NCBI GenBank assembly: GCA_947630325.1 | Contig: CANRHB010000006.1 | Location: 41,539-105,538, forward strand | Length of the DNA: 64,000 bases | Direction: 5' to 3' | DNA from: an uncultured Clostridia bacterium | Lineage (GTDB): Bacteria > Bacillota > Clostridia > Christensenellales > Borkfalkiaceae | In this document: positions 52,344-59,417 of the stretch, in pieces | Layout: every line of letters begins with the position of its first letter | Numbering within the stretch: position 1 is the first letter of the stretch | The notes under the pieces: generated by a model | Told to the model about the DNA's origin: nothing | Database searches by the model: none | What the model saw: the letters and a program-made list of their open reading frames with translations, nothing else | Program-made: the position numbers and the translations under genes

Positions 52344-52880
52344 TCACGATTTGCCGAATTTTTCGTGGTACATGCCGATGCACTTCTGGATAATTTCGAT
52401 GGCGTCGTCGCGGTGGGCGATCTCCTTGACCGTCGTCTTTTTGTGCTCGAGCGTTTTATATACTTCGAAAAAGTGCATCATTTCATCGAAAATGTGCTTG
52501 GGCAATTCTTTGATGTCGTAATAGTCGTTGTATGTAGGGTCCTTGTGCGGAATGGCGATGATCTTCTCGTCGAGAGAGCCGCTGTCGATCATCTTGATGA
52601 CGCCGATGGGATAACAGGAGACGAGGGTCATGGGATAGATAGGCTCGCCCGAGAGAACGAGCACGTCTAAGGGGTCGCCGTCCTCGGCAAGGGTGCGCGG
52701 GATAAAGCCGTAATTGGAGGGATAGACCGTGGAAGTGTAGAGAACGCGGTCGAGGCGCAGAAGGCCCGTCTCCTTGTCGAGCTCGTATTTTGCCTTGCAG
52801 CCCTTGGGGATCTCGATGAGCGCCTCAAACGACTTGGGCGCAATGCGCTCGGGAGCGATGTCGTGCCAAATGTTGTTCAT
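52344..52880 (-). CDS. ppa: Inorganic pyrophosphatase (family I)
   Basis: The protein has 178 residues. The cytosolic enzyme hydrolyses pyrophosphate to drive biosynthesis. FEALIEIPKGCKAKYELDKETG, YPSNYGFIPRTLAEDGDPLDVLVL (family I signature with the metal-binding Asp residues) and IPHKDPTYNDYYDIKELP are conserved. The length is normal. It has its own promoter and ribosome site (AAAGGAG). Confidence 0.97.
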   Translation of the reverse strand: MNNIWHDIAPERIAPKSFEALIEIPKGCKAKYELDKETGLLRLDRVLYTSTVYPSNYGFIPRTLAEDGDPLDVLVLSGEPIYPMTLVSCYPIGVIKMIDSGSLDEKIIAIPHKDPTYNDYYDIKELPKHIFDEMMHFFEVYKTLEHKKTTVKEIAHRDDAIEIIQKCIGMYHEKFGKS

Positions 52881-52901
52881 AGTAAACTCCTTTATGCCAA
52901 C

Positions 52902-52930
52902 AGTTTAGCATATTTTTTGAACAACTGCAA
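52902..52930 (-). promoter_or_regulatory. ppa promoter
   Basis: Minus strand TTGCAG (52925-52930), 17 bases, TAAACT (52902-52907), about 22 bases before the start codon. Confidence 0.6.
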
Positions 52931-52981
52931 TGCTTCGGCGAAAAATTTTTTGTTTTTTTTGCATTTTGGGGGAAATATACT

Positions 52982-53010
52982 TTGACAATCGCCGAATTTT
53001 ATGCTATGAT
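52982..53010 (+). promoter_or_regulatory. tRNA-Ser promoter
   Basis: TTGACA (52982-52987), 17 bases, TATGAT (53005-53010), 35 bases upstream of the tRNA. Confidence 0.85.
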
Positions 53011-53044
53011 GTGAAATGCGAAAAGAGAAAAATTTCGTAAACAT

Positions 53045-53136
53045 GCAGAAGTACCCAAGTGGCTCAAGGGGCTCCCCTGCTAAGGGAGTAGTATCAGAGA
53101 ATGGTAGCGCGGGTTCGAATCCCGCCTTCTGCGCCA
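53045..53136 (+). tRNA. tRNA-Ser(GCU)
   Basis: The class II tRNA has 92 nt including an encoded CCA. The acceptor stem GCAGAAG/CTTCTGC is perfect. The anticodon stem is CTCCC/GGGAG with loop CTGCTAA, anticodon GCU. A long variable arm and the GGTTCGAATCC T-arm are present. Its last 23 bases form the left attachment site of the element that follows, so the tRNA stays intact after integration. Confidence 0.97.
53114..53136. repeat. attL: 23-bp attachment core inside the tRNA-Ser 3' end
   Basis: The 23 bases from TTCGAATCCC to the CCA end of the tRNA are repeated exactly at 60547-60569. They mark the left boundary of the integrated element next to its integrase gene. Confidence 0.92.
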
Positions 53137-53138
53137 TA

Positions 53139-53176
53139 AAAAGCCTTAAAATCGCAAGATTTTAGGGCCTTTTTCC
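53139..53176 (+). terminator. Terminator downstream of tRNA-Ser, supplied by the element
   Basis: CCTTAAAATC-GCAA-GATTTTAGGG pair, followed by CCTTTTTCC. The original tRNA terminator now lies beyond attR (60575-60600). Confidence 0.8.
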
Positions 53177-53223
53177 TTCTTTTTTACTCGTTTTTTGCAT
53201 TTCTTGTATTTATGATTTTAGGA

Positions 53224-53248
53224 TTGACCCTTCAATTTACCCTTTACA
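53224..53248. promoter_or_regulatory. Candidate integrase arm-type site, left end
   Basis: The 25 bases TTGACCCTT + four variable + TTACCCTTTACA recur in the same orientation at 60410-60434 (21 of 25 identical), just inside each element end. ACCCTT occurs twice in each copy, as expected for arm-binding sites of tyrosine integrases. Confidence 0.6.
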
Positions 53249-53277
53249 GAACAAAAATACATGAAAAAGGAGCTGTT

Positions 53278-54474
53278 TTAGCTCCTTTTTTCATTCGTAA
53301 AGGTTTGAATGTAATTCTCCATGCGTTCCGCACTGTTTAGCTTCATTCTCTCCGTAACGTGCCCGTAGACGTCCATCGTGAAGGCGGCGGCATGATGGCC
53401 CAGGTTTTCCTGCACGGTCTTGATATCGTCTCCCGCTTGAAGGGAAGAAACAGCGTAAGTATGCCGAAGATCATGGAAGCGTACCCCCGTGATGCCTGCC
53501 CGCTCGATCAGTTCGTGAAAGTGTTTCCAAACGGTCACATGCGTTAAGTGCCCTCCAAATTCATTGGTAAATACAAGGTTTGGTATGTCAGATTTCCACC
53601 GATCCGCCGCACGTTCTCGCTCCTCAAACTGCCGTTTGCGGTGCTCCCATAGCGTTTTCATGACAGTATCGGCGGCGGTTATCTTGCGGGTTTTACTATT
53701 CTTTAGCGAGGTCAAGCTGTATCCACTCCCTTTCGCCGTTCCGCGTTGAAGCTGGTGACAGACGTAAATCGTCTTTCGGGCGAAGTCGATATTGTCCCAA
53801 GTCAACCCCAGGATTTCACCCTGTCGGAGGCCCGTGAATAGATCGACGAGGAAGAGACTTTCGAAACGGTCGCCGCGAATTACCTCGAGGAATAGTCCGA
53901 TTTCCTCCTGTTCAAGCGGCTTTACTTGACGTTGTTCTATGCGCGGAAGTGTGCAGTTGTCGGCGGGATTGAAGCGGAGGTAGCCGATGAGGACAGCCTG
54001 TTGTAACCCCTTATGAAGGACGCCGTGAATGTTTTTTATTGTTTTCGGAGATAAAGTTCTGTGCTCATTCGTCTCCTCCTTGAGAGAATTGATGAATTTT
54101 TGCACCATTGGATAGGTCAAGGCAGCAAGTTTGACTGCGCCGAAAGCGGGCTTTATATAATTGCGAGTATTCTCTTCGTATGATTTGAGCGTATAGGGTT
54201 TAACATTACCGTTATACTCCGACAGCCAAATATCAAACCAGGCCGCAACTGTTAGTTTCGACGGCTCCGTGAAGATGCCGTTGTTTATGTCGGTGCAGAC
54301 CTGCTGAAGCTTCTGCCGCACCTCCTTCTGCGTGGCGCCGTAGATAGACTTCTGTATCTGCTTCCCCGTCCCAGGATCGCGCCCGACAGTATAGCGGGCC
54401 TCCCAGCGGCCGTCCTTGCGCTGCCGTATAGAGCCGCCGCCCTGCGCGTTCCTCGTCGTAGACCTTTTAGCCAT
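53278..54474 (-). CDS. int: Tyrosine-type integrase of the tRNA-Ser element
   Basis: The protein has 398 residues. An N-terminal arm-binding domain (about 10-60; GSIRQRKDGRWEARYTVG), a core-binding SAM-like domain (about 75-175) and a catalytic domain follow in order. Catalytic residues: Arg in TGLRQGEILGL, Lys in LKNSKTRKI, His-x-x-Arg in FHDLRHTYA, His in ENLGHHAA, Tyr in TMDVYGHV. It resembles integrases of ICEBs1/Tn916-type elements. It reads toward attL and the tRNA, the usual arrangement, and overlaps the repressor gene by 8 bases. Confidence 0.96.
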   Translation of the reverse strand: MAKRSTTRNAQGGGSIRQRKDGRWEARYTVGRDPGTGKQIQKSIYGATQKEVRQKLQQVCTDINNGIFTEPSKLTVAAWFDIWLSEYNGNVKPYTLKSYEENTRNYIKPAFGAVKLAALTYPMVQKFINSLKEETNEHRTLSPKTIKNIHGVLHKGLQQAVLIGYLRFNPADNCTLPRIEQRQVKPLEQEEIGLFLEVIRGDRFESLFLVDLFTGLRQGEILGLTWDNIDFARKTIYVCHQLQRGTAKGSGYSLTSLKNSKTRKITAADTVMKTLWEHRKRQFEERERAADRWKSDIPNLVFTNEFGGHLTHVTVWKHFHELIERAGITGVRFHDLRHTYAVSSLQAGDDIKTVQENLGHHAAAFTMDVYGHVTERMKLNSAERMENYIQTFTNEKRS

Positions 54475-55210
54475 CGATATTCTCCTTTGCCCTGCGGGGC
54501 ACCTTCTCGAGCCAATCTAAAATTTCCTGTCGTTCCCATTGTTCTTTTTGCCACAATTCATCTTTCTCGAGCTGATTCAACTTGCTCTCAACGTAGAGAT
54601 TCCCAAGCTCCTCTACAAAATCCAACATATATTTCTGTAAGAAAAAAGCCTCCTGCTCTCTACGGGCATCAACCTTCATAAACAGCACGCTCATTTTTTT
54701 ATTCAATATCTCACTTGTAAGACGACCTTTTTTATACTCTTGGTATTTCTGGGCGAAGGTCATCAATGACACCCATGCCCGTCCGTGTTCCAAGAAGTTT
54801 GCATGTCTTAATAAATCATCAACAAAGCAAAGCACGTCGTACTCTCGATTTTGCCCCTCAACATTATGTGCGCTCTCATCGTACTCACTCCTGCGTCTTG
54901 GAACGCTTGTAGAACATAGCTTAAGAAGGTTTTGAACAGCTTCCGGTGAGAGACCTGTCTTTTTGCAAATGTCAACTTCATCCCGCGTCCTGCATTCGAA
55001 CTCACAAAGTAGGTACCCGAGCTCGCAGTCAAATACATTACAGAGCGACAATAACACATTCAGCGTGATTTCTACGCCTTCTCCTTTTTCCCACTTTGAG
55101 ATGGTTTGCCGCGTCGTCCCGATCTCTTCCGCAAGCTCATTCATGGACATACCGTGAGCCTTTCGCTCCGCTTTAATTCTGTTGCCGATTTTCTCCCAGT
55201 TATAATTCAT
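54467..55210 (-). CDS. Element repressor, XRE-type HTH with long C-terminal domain
   Basis: The protein has 247 residues. HTH_XRE (about 8-65): MSMNELAEEIGTTRQTISKWEKGEGVEITLNVLLSLCNVFDCELGYLL. The C-terminal part is helical with a predicted coiled coil and no visible Ser-Lys autoprotease pair, so an anti-repressor or helper protein rather than RecA cleavage might inactivate it. It is encoded divergently from the excisionase gene, with an inverted repeat (55223-55260) just upstream of its start. The start at 55210 keeps a six-base spacing from TAGGAG. Confidence 0.85.
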   Translation of the reverse strand: MNYNWEKIGNRIKAERKAHGMSMNELAEEIGTTRQTISKWEKGEGVEITLNVLLSLCNVFDCELGYLLCEFECRTRDEVDICKKTGLSPEAVQNLLKLCSTSVPRRRSEYDESAHNVEGQNREYDVLCFVDDLLRHANFLEHGRAWVSLMTFAQKYQEYKKGRLTSEILNKKMSVLFMKVDARREQEAFFLQKYMLDFVEELGNLYVESKLNQLEKDELWQKEQWERQEILDWLEKVPRRAKENIDG

Positions 55211-55222
55211 CATGTTCTCCTA

Positions 55223-55260
55223 TTTTACATTTTATGAGATATGTCTGATTAAATGTAAAA
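55223..55260. promoter_or_regulatory. Operator-like inverted repeat of the element's switch region
   Basis: TTTTACATTT (55223-55232) and AAATGTAAAA (55251-55260) are perfect 10-bp arms 18 bases apart between the repressor and excisionase genes. Confidence 0.7.
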
Positions 55261-55269
55261 AATATGGAA

Positions 55270-55298
55270 TTTACAAATACATTATAACACGATATAAT
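55270..55298 (+). promoter_or_regulatory. Early rightward promoter of the element
   Basis: TTTACA (55270-55275), 17 bases, TATAAT (55293-55298), 40 bases upstream of the excisionase start and next to the operator. Confidence 0.75.
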
Positions 55299-55337
55299 AT
55301 AAAAGTCAACAAGACAAATCAGAAAAAAGGAAAAAAC

Positions 55338-55544
55338 ATGAAACAAATCAAAAACGAACAAGAATTACCACTTTTGATGGATGCAAAGAACCTCCAAGCG
55401 CTTGGATTCTCTCGAAGTGTAGCCTATCAACTTCTTAACCGCGCCGATATCCCCGTAATCAAAGTCGGTGGACGTAAGTTCGTAAATCGGAACGAATTTT
55501 TTGCTTGGCTCAATGCACAACGAGCCTATGGAGGTCAAACATGA
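55338..55544 (+). CDS. Excisionase-like HTH protein
   Basis: The protein has 68 residues with a winged/MerR-like helix-turn-helix: LMDAKNLQALGFSRSVAYQLLNRADIPVIKVGGRKFVNRNEFFAWLNAQ, the pattern of Xis/helix_turn_helix_17 proteins. It would bend DNA at the attachment sites to favour excision and may also regulate. The ribosome site is AAAAGG. Its stop overlaps the next start by ATGA, the first of a chain of coupled genes. Confidence 0.85.
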   Translation: MKQIKNEQELPLLMDAKNLQALGFSRSVAYQLLNRADIPVIKVGGRKFVNRNEFFAWLNAQRAYGGQT

Positions 55545-55603
55545 GTGAACTTGCCCGAAATGAAAAGTCAACACGTGGACAAGTGATAAAGGAGGCTCTA
55601 TGA
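55541..55603 (+). CDS. Very small coupled reading frame (20 residues)
   Basis: MSELARNEKSTRGQVIKEAL, linked by ATGA overlaps to the excisionase gene before it and to the 46-residue gene after it. The arrangement suggests translation, at least as a coupling device. No family is recognised. Confidence 0.4.
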   Translation: MSELARNEKSTRGQVIKEAL

Positions 55604-55740
55604 CAGAGGATAAACAACCACGCACTTTTAATATAATTCCCGCCGCCCGTTCGCTATATCCTGAGAGACGACAATTCACGCCGCAAGATGGCAAACAAAG
55701 AAGGCGCAATAAGTATTGCTCCCCAAGGAGGGAATCGTGA
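55600..55740 (+). CDS. Small basic protein of the element
   Basis: The protein has 46 residues, starts MTEDKQPRTFNIIPAARSLY and is rich in Arg, Lys and Gln toward the end. AAAGGAGG precedes the ATG by 5 bases. Its stop overlaps the GTG start of the next gene. It could bind nucleic acid, judging only by charge. Confidence 0.55.
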   Translation: MTEDKQPRTFNIIPAARSLYPERRQFTPQDGKQRRRNKYCSPRRES

Positions 55741-56432
55741 GAGAAAGCTTCGTTCTCTATACGGAATACGCAAAACACCTTGAGCGCCTCTCTATGGAAC
55801 AACGAGGAGAGCTCCTTACTGCCATTTTTGCGTATCAAATGGGTAACAAAATCACTAAACTCGACGATATTACGGGAATGGCGTTTGATTTCATTTCTTC
55901 CCAGCTTGACCGAGACAACCTAAAGTACGACGAAACCTGTCGCAAGCGTTCAAAGGCGGGAAAGCTTGGTGGCCGTCCTAAAAAAGTGGTGCCAGTCGAA
56001 AAGCAAGTGGAAGCAAAAAAAGCAAATGGTTTTTCTGAAAAGCAAGTGCAAGCAAAAAAAGCTGATAATGATAATGAAGATGATAATGAAAATGCAGATG
56101 AGAATGATGATGTCAGCGAGAAAAGGCCCACCCTCCCTCGAAAGAAATTTGTTCCCCCTACGCTTGATGGAATAGAAACCTATTGCGCCGAGAACGGCTA
56201 TCACATAGATGCACAGCATTTCATCAGCTACTACACAGCAAACGGGTGGAAGGTCGGGAAAAACCCAATGAAGGATTGGCAGGCGGCCGTGAGAATGTGG
56301 GCAATGCGAGACGCTCATGGCGGCGGCTTTTCAAAGCGAAACGACGGAGACATCCTCTCCGACGCGGTAGAGGCTTGCAGACGGTATGAATGGGAAGAAG
56401 GAGGCGGCGGAGATGTCGGAGTCTTTGGATAA
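55737..56432 (+). CDS. DUF6291-type / replisome-organiser-like protein
   Basis: The protein has 231 residues. The N-terminal domain (about 1-80) carries ESFVLYTEYAKHLERLSMEQRGELLTAIFAYQ, as in DUF6291 phage proteins. A Lys/Gln/Asp-rich linker follows, with a strongly acidic stretch (DNDNEDDNENADENDD). The C-terminal part (about 150-215) has YCAENGYHIDAQHFISYYTANGWKVGKNPMKDWQAAVRMW, common at the end of phage replication-initiation (DnaD-like) proteins. It starts with GTG after AAGGAGGG. It is probably the element's replication initiator; the origin was not identified. Confidence 0.75.
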   Translation: MRESFVLYTEYAKHLERLSMEQRGELLTAIFAYQMGNKITKLDDITGMAFDFISSQLDRDNLKYDETCRKRSKAGKLGGRPKKVVPVEKQVEAKKANGFSEKQVQAKKADNDNEDDNENADENDDVSEKRPTLPRKKFVPPTLDGIETYCAENGYHIDAQHFISYYTANGWKVGKNPMKDWQAAVRMWAMRDAHGGGFSKRNDGDILSDAVEACRRYEWEEGGGGDVGVFG

Positions 56433-57015
56433 ATCGGATATTGTAAAAATCATCACGCTTATTCGCGTCAATTTTGAGAACGCATATCCATGCAGGGGGG
56501 AAGCCTTTGATCTGCTTGTAGAAAGTTGGTATAGCATACTGAAACCATATCATCGAGCAGTTGTTTTTGAGGCGACAAAGCGGTCCTTGACCCACTCCGA
56601 ATTTGCGCCACGCATTGGAAACATTGTGAATGAAATCGAACGCATGACGTCGGCAATCGGGAAAAGCGATGTCGATCTTTGGGTCGAGCTTAACGGCGTC
56701 CTTTGTGAAACATACCGGTGCCGACATACCCTTCATTGTAACTTTCGGGAAGATGACGGTTTGACGCAAGGAGAGAAAGCCGCCGCCCGTCTCGAAGAGA
56801 TATTCAACGGTCTCTCAGAAGAAGTACGGGAGTACGTCGGTAGCGTTCACCATCTTTGCGTAATAGCCGAATACGACGAGGAACAACTCTCCATGGAGAA
56901 AGGACGCTTTTTTCGCACTGTGCCGGCGCTTCGGGAACGTGTCCGCACAAAGAAGGAACTCCCGCAGAACGTCCTCGCTCTCCTTGCGCCGACCACAAAA
57001 GCACTCCCGAACTAA
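56413..57015 (+). CDS. Replicative helicase loader/inhibitor-like protein (G39P type)
   Basis: The protein has 200 residues. MSESLDKSDIVKIITLIRVNFENAYP and LLVESWYSILKPYHRAVVFEATKRSLTHSEFAPRIGNIVNEIERM resemble the N-terminal domain of SPP1 G39P-type helicase-loading proteins. The C-terminal half is helical. The start at 56413 has AAGGAGG 8 bases upstream and overlaps the end of the initiator gene by 20 bases. With the preceding gene it forms a replication module that recruits the host helicase. Confidence 0.75.
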   Translation: MSESLDKSDIVKIITLIRVNFENAYPCRGEAFDLLVESWYSILKPYHRAVVFEATKRSLTHSEFAPRIGNIVNEIERMTSAIGKSDVDLWVELNGVLCETYRCRHTLHCNFREDDGLTQGEKAAARLEEIFNGLSEEVREYVGSVHHLCVIAEYDEEQLSMEKGRFFRTVPALRERVRTKKELPQNVLALLAPTTKALPN

Positions 57016-57214
57016 GCAGGAGGCAGCAATTAGGAGAGGCGCTTCTAAAACAACTTTTTTGCAACATCCCCATTATTTACGGAGCCTCTAAAAATGGGCT
57101 TTTTCGGAGCGAATAAAAAAAGGCGTCCCGCAAAAGCAAAAGACCATTCGCAGAAGGCGTTACTCACGCGGGACGGGACAATGGCCGCCACCGCAAACCA
57201 CGGAAGGAGCATTT

Positions 57215-57565
57215 ATGCTCGAAGACACAAAAAAAATAGTGCTCGCCGCCCTTTGCGGGTACGGCACGATAAAGCGGATAATCAGAAGCGGTCAACCTAT
57301 CGACAGCTTGGTGGCACAGATCAATAGCATTATCCTTTCCGGAGAACAACTTCTTTCAGCCGCAAAAACAGTGGAAGATACCCTTCTTTATTTTTACCTC
57401 AAGGACGAGTCTCAAGGCCAATTTATAGAATTTTACTTCTTCAAGCGCATGGGTTGGGTCGAGATTACACACAAAATCGGCATCTCCTATTGCACCGTGC
57501 AGAATTGGAGAAGGGAAGCAATCAAAATTGCAACGAGAGCCGCCCGTAGAAATGGGCTATTATGA
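57215..57565 (+). CDS. ArpU-like phage transcriptional regulator
   Basis: The protein has 116 residues. The C-terminal HTH resembles sigma region 4: FIEFYFFKRMGWVEITHKIGISYCTVQNWRREAI. Such proteins activate late genes in phages and related elements. The ribosome site is GGAAGGAG. The 200 bases before it hold no convincing gene. The assignment is based on size, position and HTH only. Confidence 0.65.
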   Translation: MLEDTKKIVLAALCGYGTIKRIIRSGQPIDSLVAQINSIILSGEQLLSAAKTVEDTLLYFYLKDESQGQFIEFYFFKRMGWVEITHKIGISYCTVQNWRREAIKIATRAARRNGLL

Positions 57566-57578
57566 CGGAGGCGAGCAC

Positions 57579-57779
57579 ATGAAAGTAGAACCAAAACAGG
57601 TATCAAGAAACGCAAGCCGCCTTCTGAAAGCCCTCGTTGACCACAATAAGGAACGCAAGGATATAGAGCGCTTGGCGGCGGCCCTGGATTATGATGATCC
57701 CGCGCAACTTGAAACGGACATTGAGGACTTTCTAACAGAAGCTATCACCATGCGTAAGAACTCTGCCAAACGACGATGA
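57579..57779 (+). CDS. Small hypothetical protein of the element
   Basis: The protein has 66 residues: MKVEPKQVSRNASRLLKALVD then an acidic helical stretch and a basic tail. The start at 57579 has GGAGG seven bases upstream and lies 14 bases after the ArpU-like stop. No family is recognised. Confidence 0.6.
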   Translation: MKVEPKQVSRNASRLLKALVDHNKERKDIERLAAALDYDDPAQLETDIEDFLTEAITMRKNSAKRR

Positions 57780-57989
57780 AACCCGTCGCTCACAAGGAAT
57801 ATCAAAACGCCCCCGCAAATGCCCCAAGAAGGCGCGAGGGCGTTTTGATGAGGAATTAACCGACACCGACATAGAAACGCTTGTAGATGCCGAGAAACAG
57901 GGCCATTCGCGGCGTACTGTAAGTACACACAAAAGTACCCACGCAAAGAGCATGAAGAAGGGCGGCATACCCGCCGCCCGATGATTCAA
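57776..57989 (+). other. Inverted repeat and unassigned open frame downstream of the small gene
   Basis: A 12-bp perfect inverted repeat (57801-57812 with 57838-57849) may end the rightward operon. A 27-codon frame couples by ATGA at 57776. Another frame, without a usual start codon, runs from about 57740 to 57981 and would encode RFDEELTDTDIETLVDAEK and a basic tail; it has protein-like composition. Confidence 0.35.
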
Positions 57990-58382
57990 TTACTTTCCGA
58001 CGATAGCCAATAGCGCTTGCTGAAGCGTCGCGGAGAAATTAACGTGTTGCGCTTCCGCCCTGCGATTGAGCCACGCTGGAATGGTGCAGTTCTTTCGCAC
58101 CGCCTTGTTATCCTCTTTTTCCCGATAGGCGGTAAAGTCTACGTCAACAAGTGCCACGAGCTCATTGTCCGCCGCCTGAGGCTTATAAGTTGAAGGTGCA
58201 GGGATCTCCTTCCCCTCATCTTCGAGACAGATCCCGAGCAATCCGATTGCATCACGCGCCATATAGAGCGCATCGCCAAGGCTCGTCCCCTCGGTATTCG
58301 TGTCAAAATCGGGGATATAAATGAGATAAAACTCTCCTTCTTTTTTGGGCGGTGTAATCACGATAGGATATACAGCTTTCAT
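57990..58382 (-). CDS. hicB: HicB-family antitoxin
   Basis: The protein has 130 residues. The N-terminal HicB fold (about 1-75; YPIVITPPKKEGEFYLIYIPDFDTNTEGTSLGDALYMARDAIGL) neutralises the toxin. The C-terminal ribbon-helix-helix-like part (NCTIPAWLNRRAEAQHVNFSATLQQAL) binds DNA. The start at 58382 follows AAGGAGG. It lies 10 bases behind hicA, toxin first, as usual. Confidence 0.92.
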   Translation of the reverse strand: MKAVYPIVITPPKKEGEFYLIYIPDFDTNTEGTSLGDALYMARDAIGLLGICLEDEGKEIPAPSTYKPQAADNELVALVDVDFTAYREKEDNKAVRKNCTIPAWLNRRAEAQHVNFSATLQQALLAIVGK

Positions 58383-58392
58383 ATTGACCTCC

Positions 58393-58566
58393 TTACTGAA
58401 GATTGTTTCGCTTGATAATCGCCTTGGCCAGCATTTCGGCAATCTCATTGTGGCACGGAATCGCTTCGACCTTTTTCCCGTTGGTGTAGACAGTGTGGTT
58501 CGCGCCCTCCCGCAGTAATTGCCAACCGTTACGCTCCAGTAGCTTTATCAAGTCTTTCCTCTTCAT
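58393..58566 (-). CDS. hicA: HicA-family mRNA interferase toxin
   Basis: The protein has 57 residues. KRKDLIKLLERNGWQLLREGANHTVYTNGKK contains the catalytic His of the dsRBD-like fold; PCHNEIAEMLAKAIIKRNNL completes it. HicA cleaves mRNA when not bound by HicB. The start at 58566 has GAGG 8 bases before it. A near-perfect promoter with an internal palindrome precedes the pair. Confidence 0.92.
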   Translation of the reverse strand: MKRKDLIKLLERNGWQLLREGANHTVYTNGKKVEAIPCHNEIAEMLAKAIIKRNNLQ

Positions 58567-58588
58567 AGTATCAACCTCTGACAATTAT

Positions 58589-58617
58589 ATTATACGCATT
58601 AGATGCGCATTTGTCAA
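58589..58617 (-). promoter_or_regulatory. hicAB promoter with operator in the spacer
   Basis: Minus strand TTGACA (58612-58617), 17 bases, TATAAT (58589-58594). The spacer contains the palindrome GCATTAGATGC (58596-58606), well placed for autorepression by HicB. Confidence 0.85.
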
Positions 58618-58765
58618 GTGTTTTGTGACACTATTTTTGCGTTTTGTCAATTTTTTCGGGATTATAGGACGGGGCATCAAAATGGGACACTCCCATGTAC
58701 TATGATGAGACAGGGGGGGCAAAATGTCATACCCTTTTGGCGGCCGAAAAGTTGGCGTAGGTCGC

Positions 58766-58834
58766 AAAAAGAACCGCCCTCGGATATCTATCCGTAGGCG
58801 GTATTTTCTCGAGTGCGTGTTTCATTCCGCTGAT
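58766..58834 (-). ncRNA. Second predicted short RNA, inside the element
   Basis: A perfect promoter (58841-58869) is followed after about 35 bases by a hairpin (58773-58802: ACCGCC/GGCGGT and CGGATA/TATCCG) and TCTTTTT, giving a transcript of about 70 nt. It could also encode the first part of a 32-residue peptide starting MKHALEKIPPTDRYPRAV if RNA polymerase reads through, so a leader/attenuator role is possible. It lies between hicA and the XRE gene. Confidence 0.55.
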
Positions 58835-58840
58835 ATTGGT

Positions 58841-58869
58841 ATTATAGCACATCAGAGCTCATTTGTCAA
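58841..58869 (-). promoter_or_regulatory. Promoter of the second short RNA
   Basis: Minus strand TTGACA (58864-58869), 17 bases, TATAAT (58841-58846). Confidence 0.8.
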
Positions 58870-58888
58870 GGTCTTGCCCAGTATTCCT

Positions 58889-59098
58889 CTAAATCTTCGT
58901 GCCGTCGGGAAAATTAAAGCCGAAAACGTACTCTCCGCCCAGGGCGGCGGCGATCTTCTCAAGCTCCTCCTGCGAGAACTTGCCCGTGCGCAAGCGCTTA
59001 TTGAAATTCGCAGGGCTCATATCCACGGCACGAGCGAGTGCGGCCTGGCTCATCCCTTTATAGGCAAGTGCCATGTTTACCTTTTGCGACAAAGTCAT
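58889..59098 (-). CDS. Small XRE-like regulator of the element
   Basis: The protein has 69 residues: MTLSQKVNMALAYKGMSQAALARAVDMSPANFNKRLRTGKFSQEELEKIAAALGGEYVF. A single HTH of the XRE/Cro type. The start at 59098 follows AAGGAGG; the frame upstream crosses the promoter. It is encoded divergently from the gene at 59418, and both promoters share the same 13 bases around the -10 box. Confidence 0.85.
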   Translation of the reverse strand: MTLSQKVNMALAYKGMSQAALARAVDMSPANFNKRLRTGKFSQEELEKIAAALGGEYVFGFNFPDGTKI

Positions 59099-59125
59099 AG
59101 ATGCCTCCTTGTGTATGATAAGGCT

Positions 59126-59244
59126 ATTATAAACCATTCTTTTGATATTGTCAATTATCTCAGAAAGAAATTTCCAAAAAAGTAGAAAAAGTTTCCAAAA
59201 ACATATACAAAACAGTTGACAACATTTCCGAAATGGTTTATAAT
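59126..59244. promoter_or_regulatory. Divergent promoters with shared AATGGTTTATAAT boxes
   Basis: Minus: TTGACA (59149-59154), 17 bases, TATAAT (59126-59131). Plus: TTGACA (59216-59221), 17 bases, TATAAT (59239-59244). AATGGTTTATAAT occurs at both -10 regions, and TTTCC(A/G)AAA occurs three times between (near 59170, 59191, 59225). These are candidate binding sites for the 69-residue XRE protein. Confidence 0.75.
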
Positions 59245-59417
59245 ATAAGAGCAAGGTTGAGGAAGGAGGCAACCAAAAAAGGGCTACCCGCTCATACCCC
59301 TGGAAAGGTCACGGATAACCCAATGAAAAGAGCAGACGAGAAAAGCCGCCGCCACTTGTCTCTTCTATGATACCAAAGGCGGCGGAAAAAGTCAATCAAA
59401 TTTAAGGAGTAGAAATC
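59245..59417 (+). other. Long leader of the gene at 59418
   Basis: The 170-base leader contains GAAGGAGGC without a start codon behind it and a GC-rich hairpin made of GCCGCCGCC (about 59343) and GGCGGCGG (about 59375). The purpose is unclear; it may protect the mRNA or control translation. Confidence 0.45.

Noticed and set aside
57094-57327. 77-residue frame overlapping the ArpU-like gene
   Set aside because: It overlaps the better supported gene at 57215 by more than 110 bases in another frame, has a poorly placed ribosome site and ends in the shadow of that gene.
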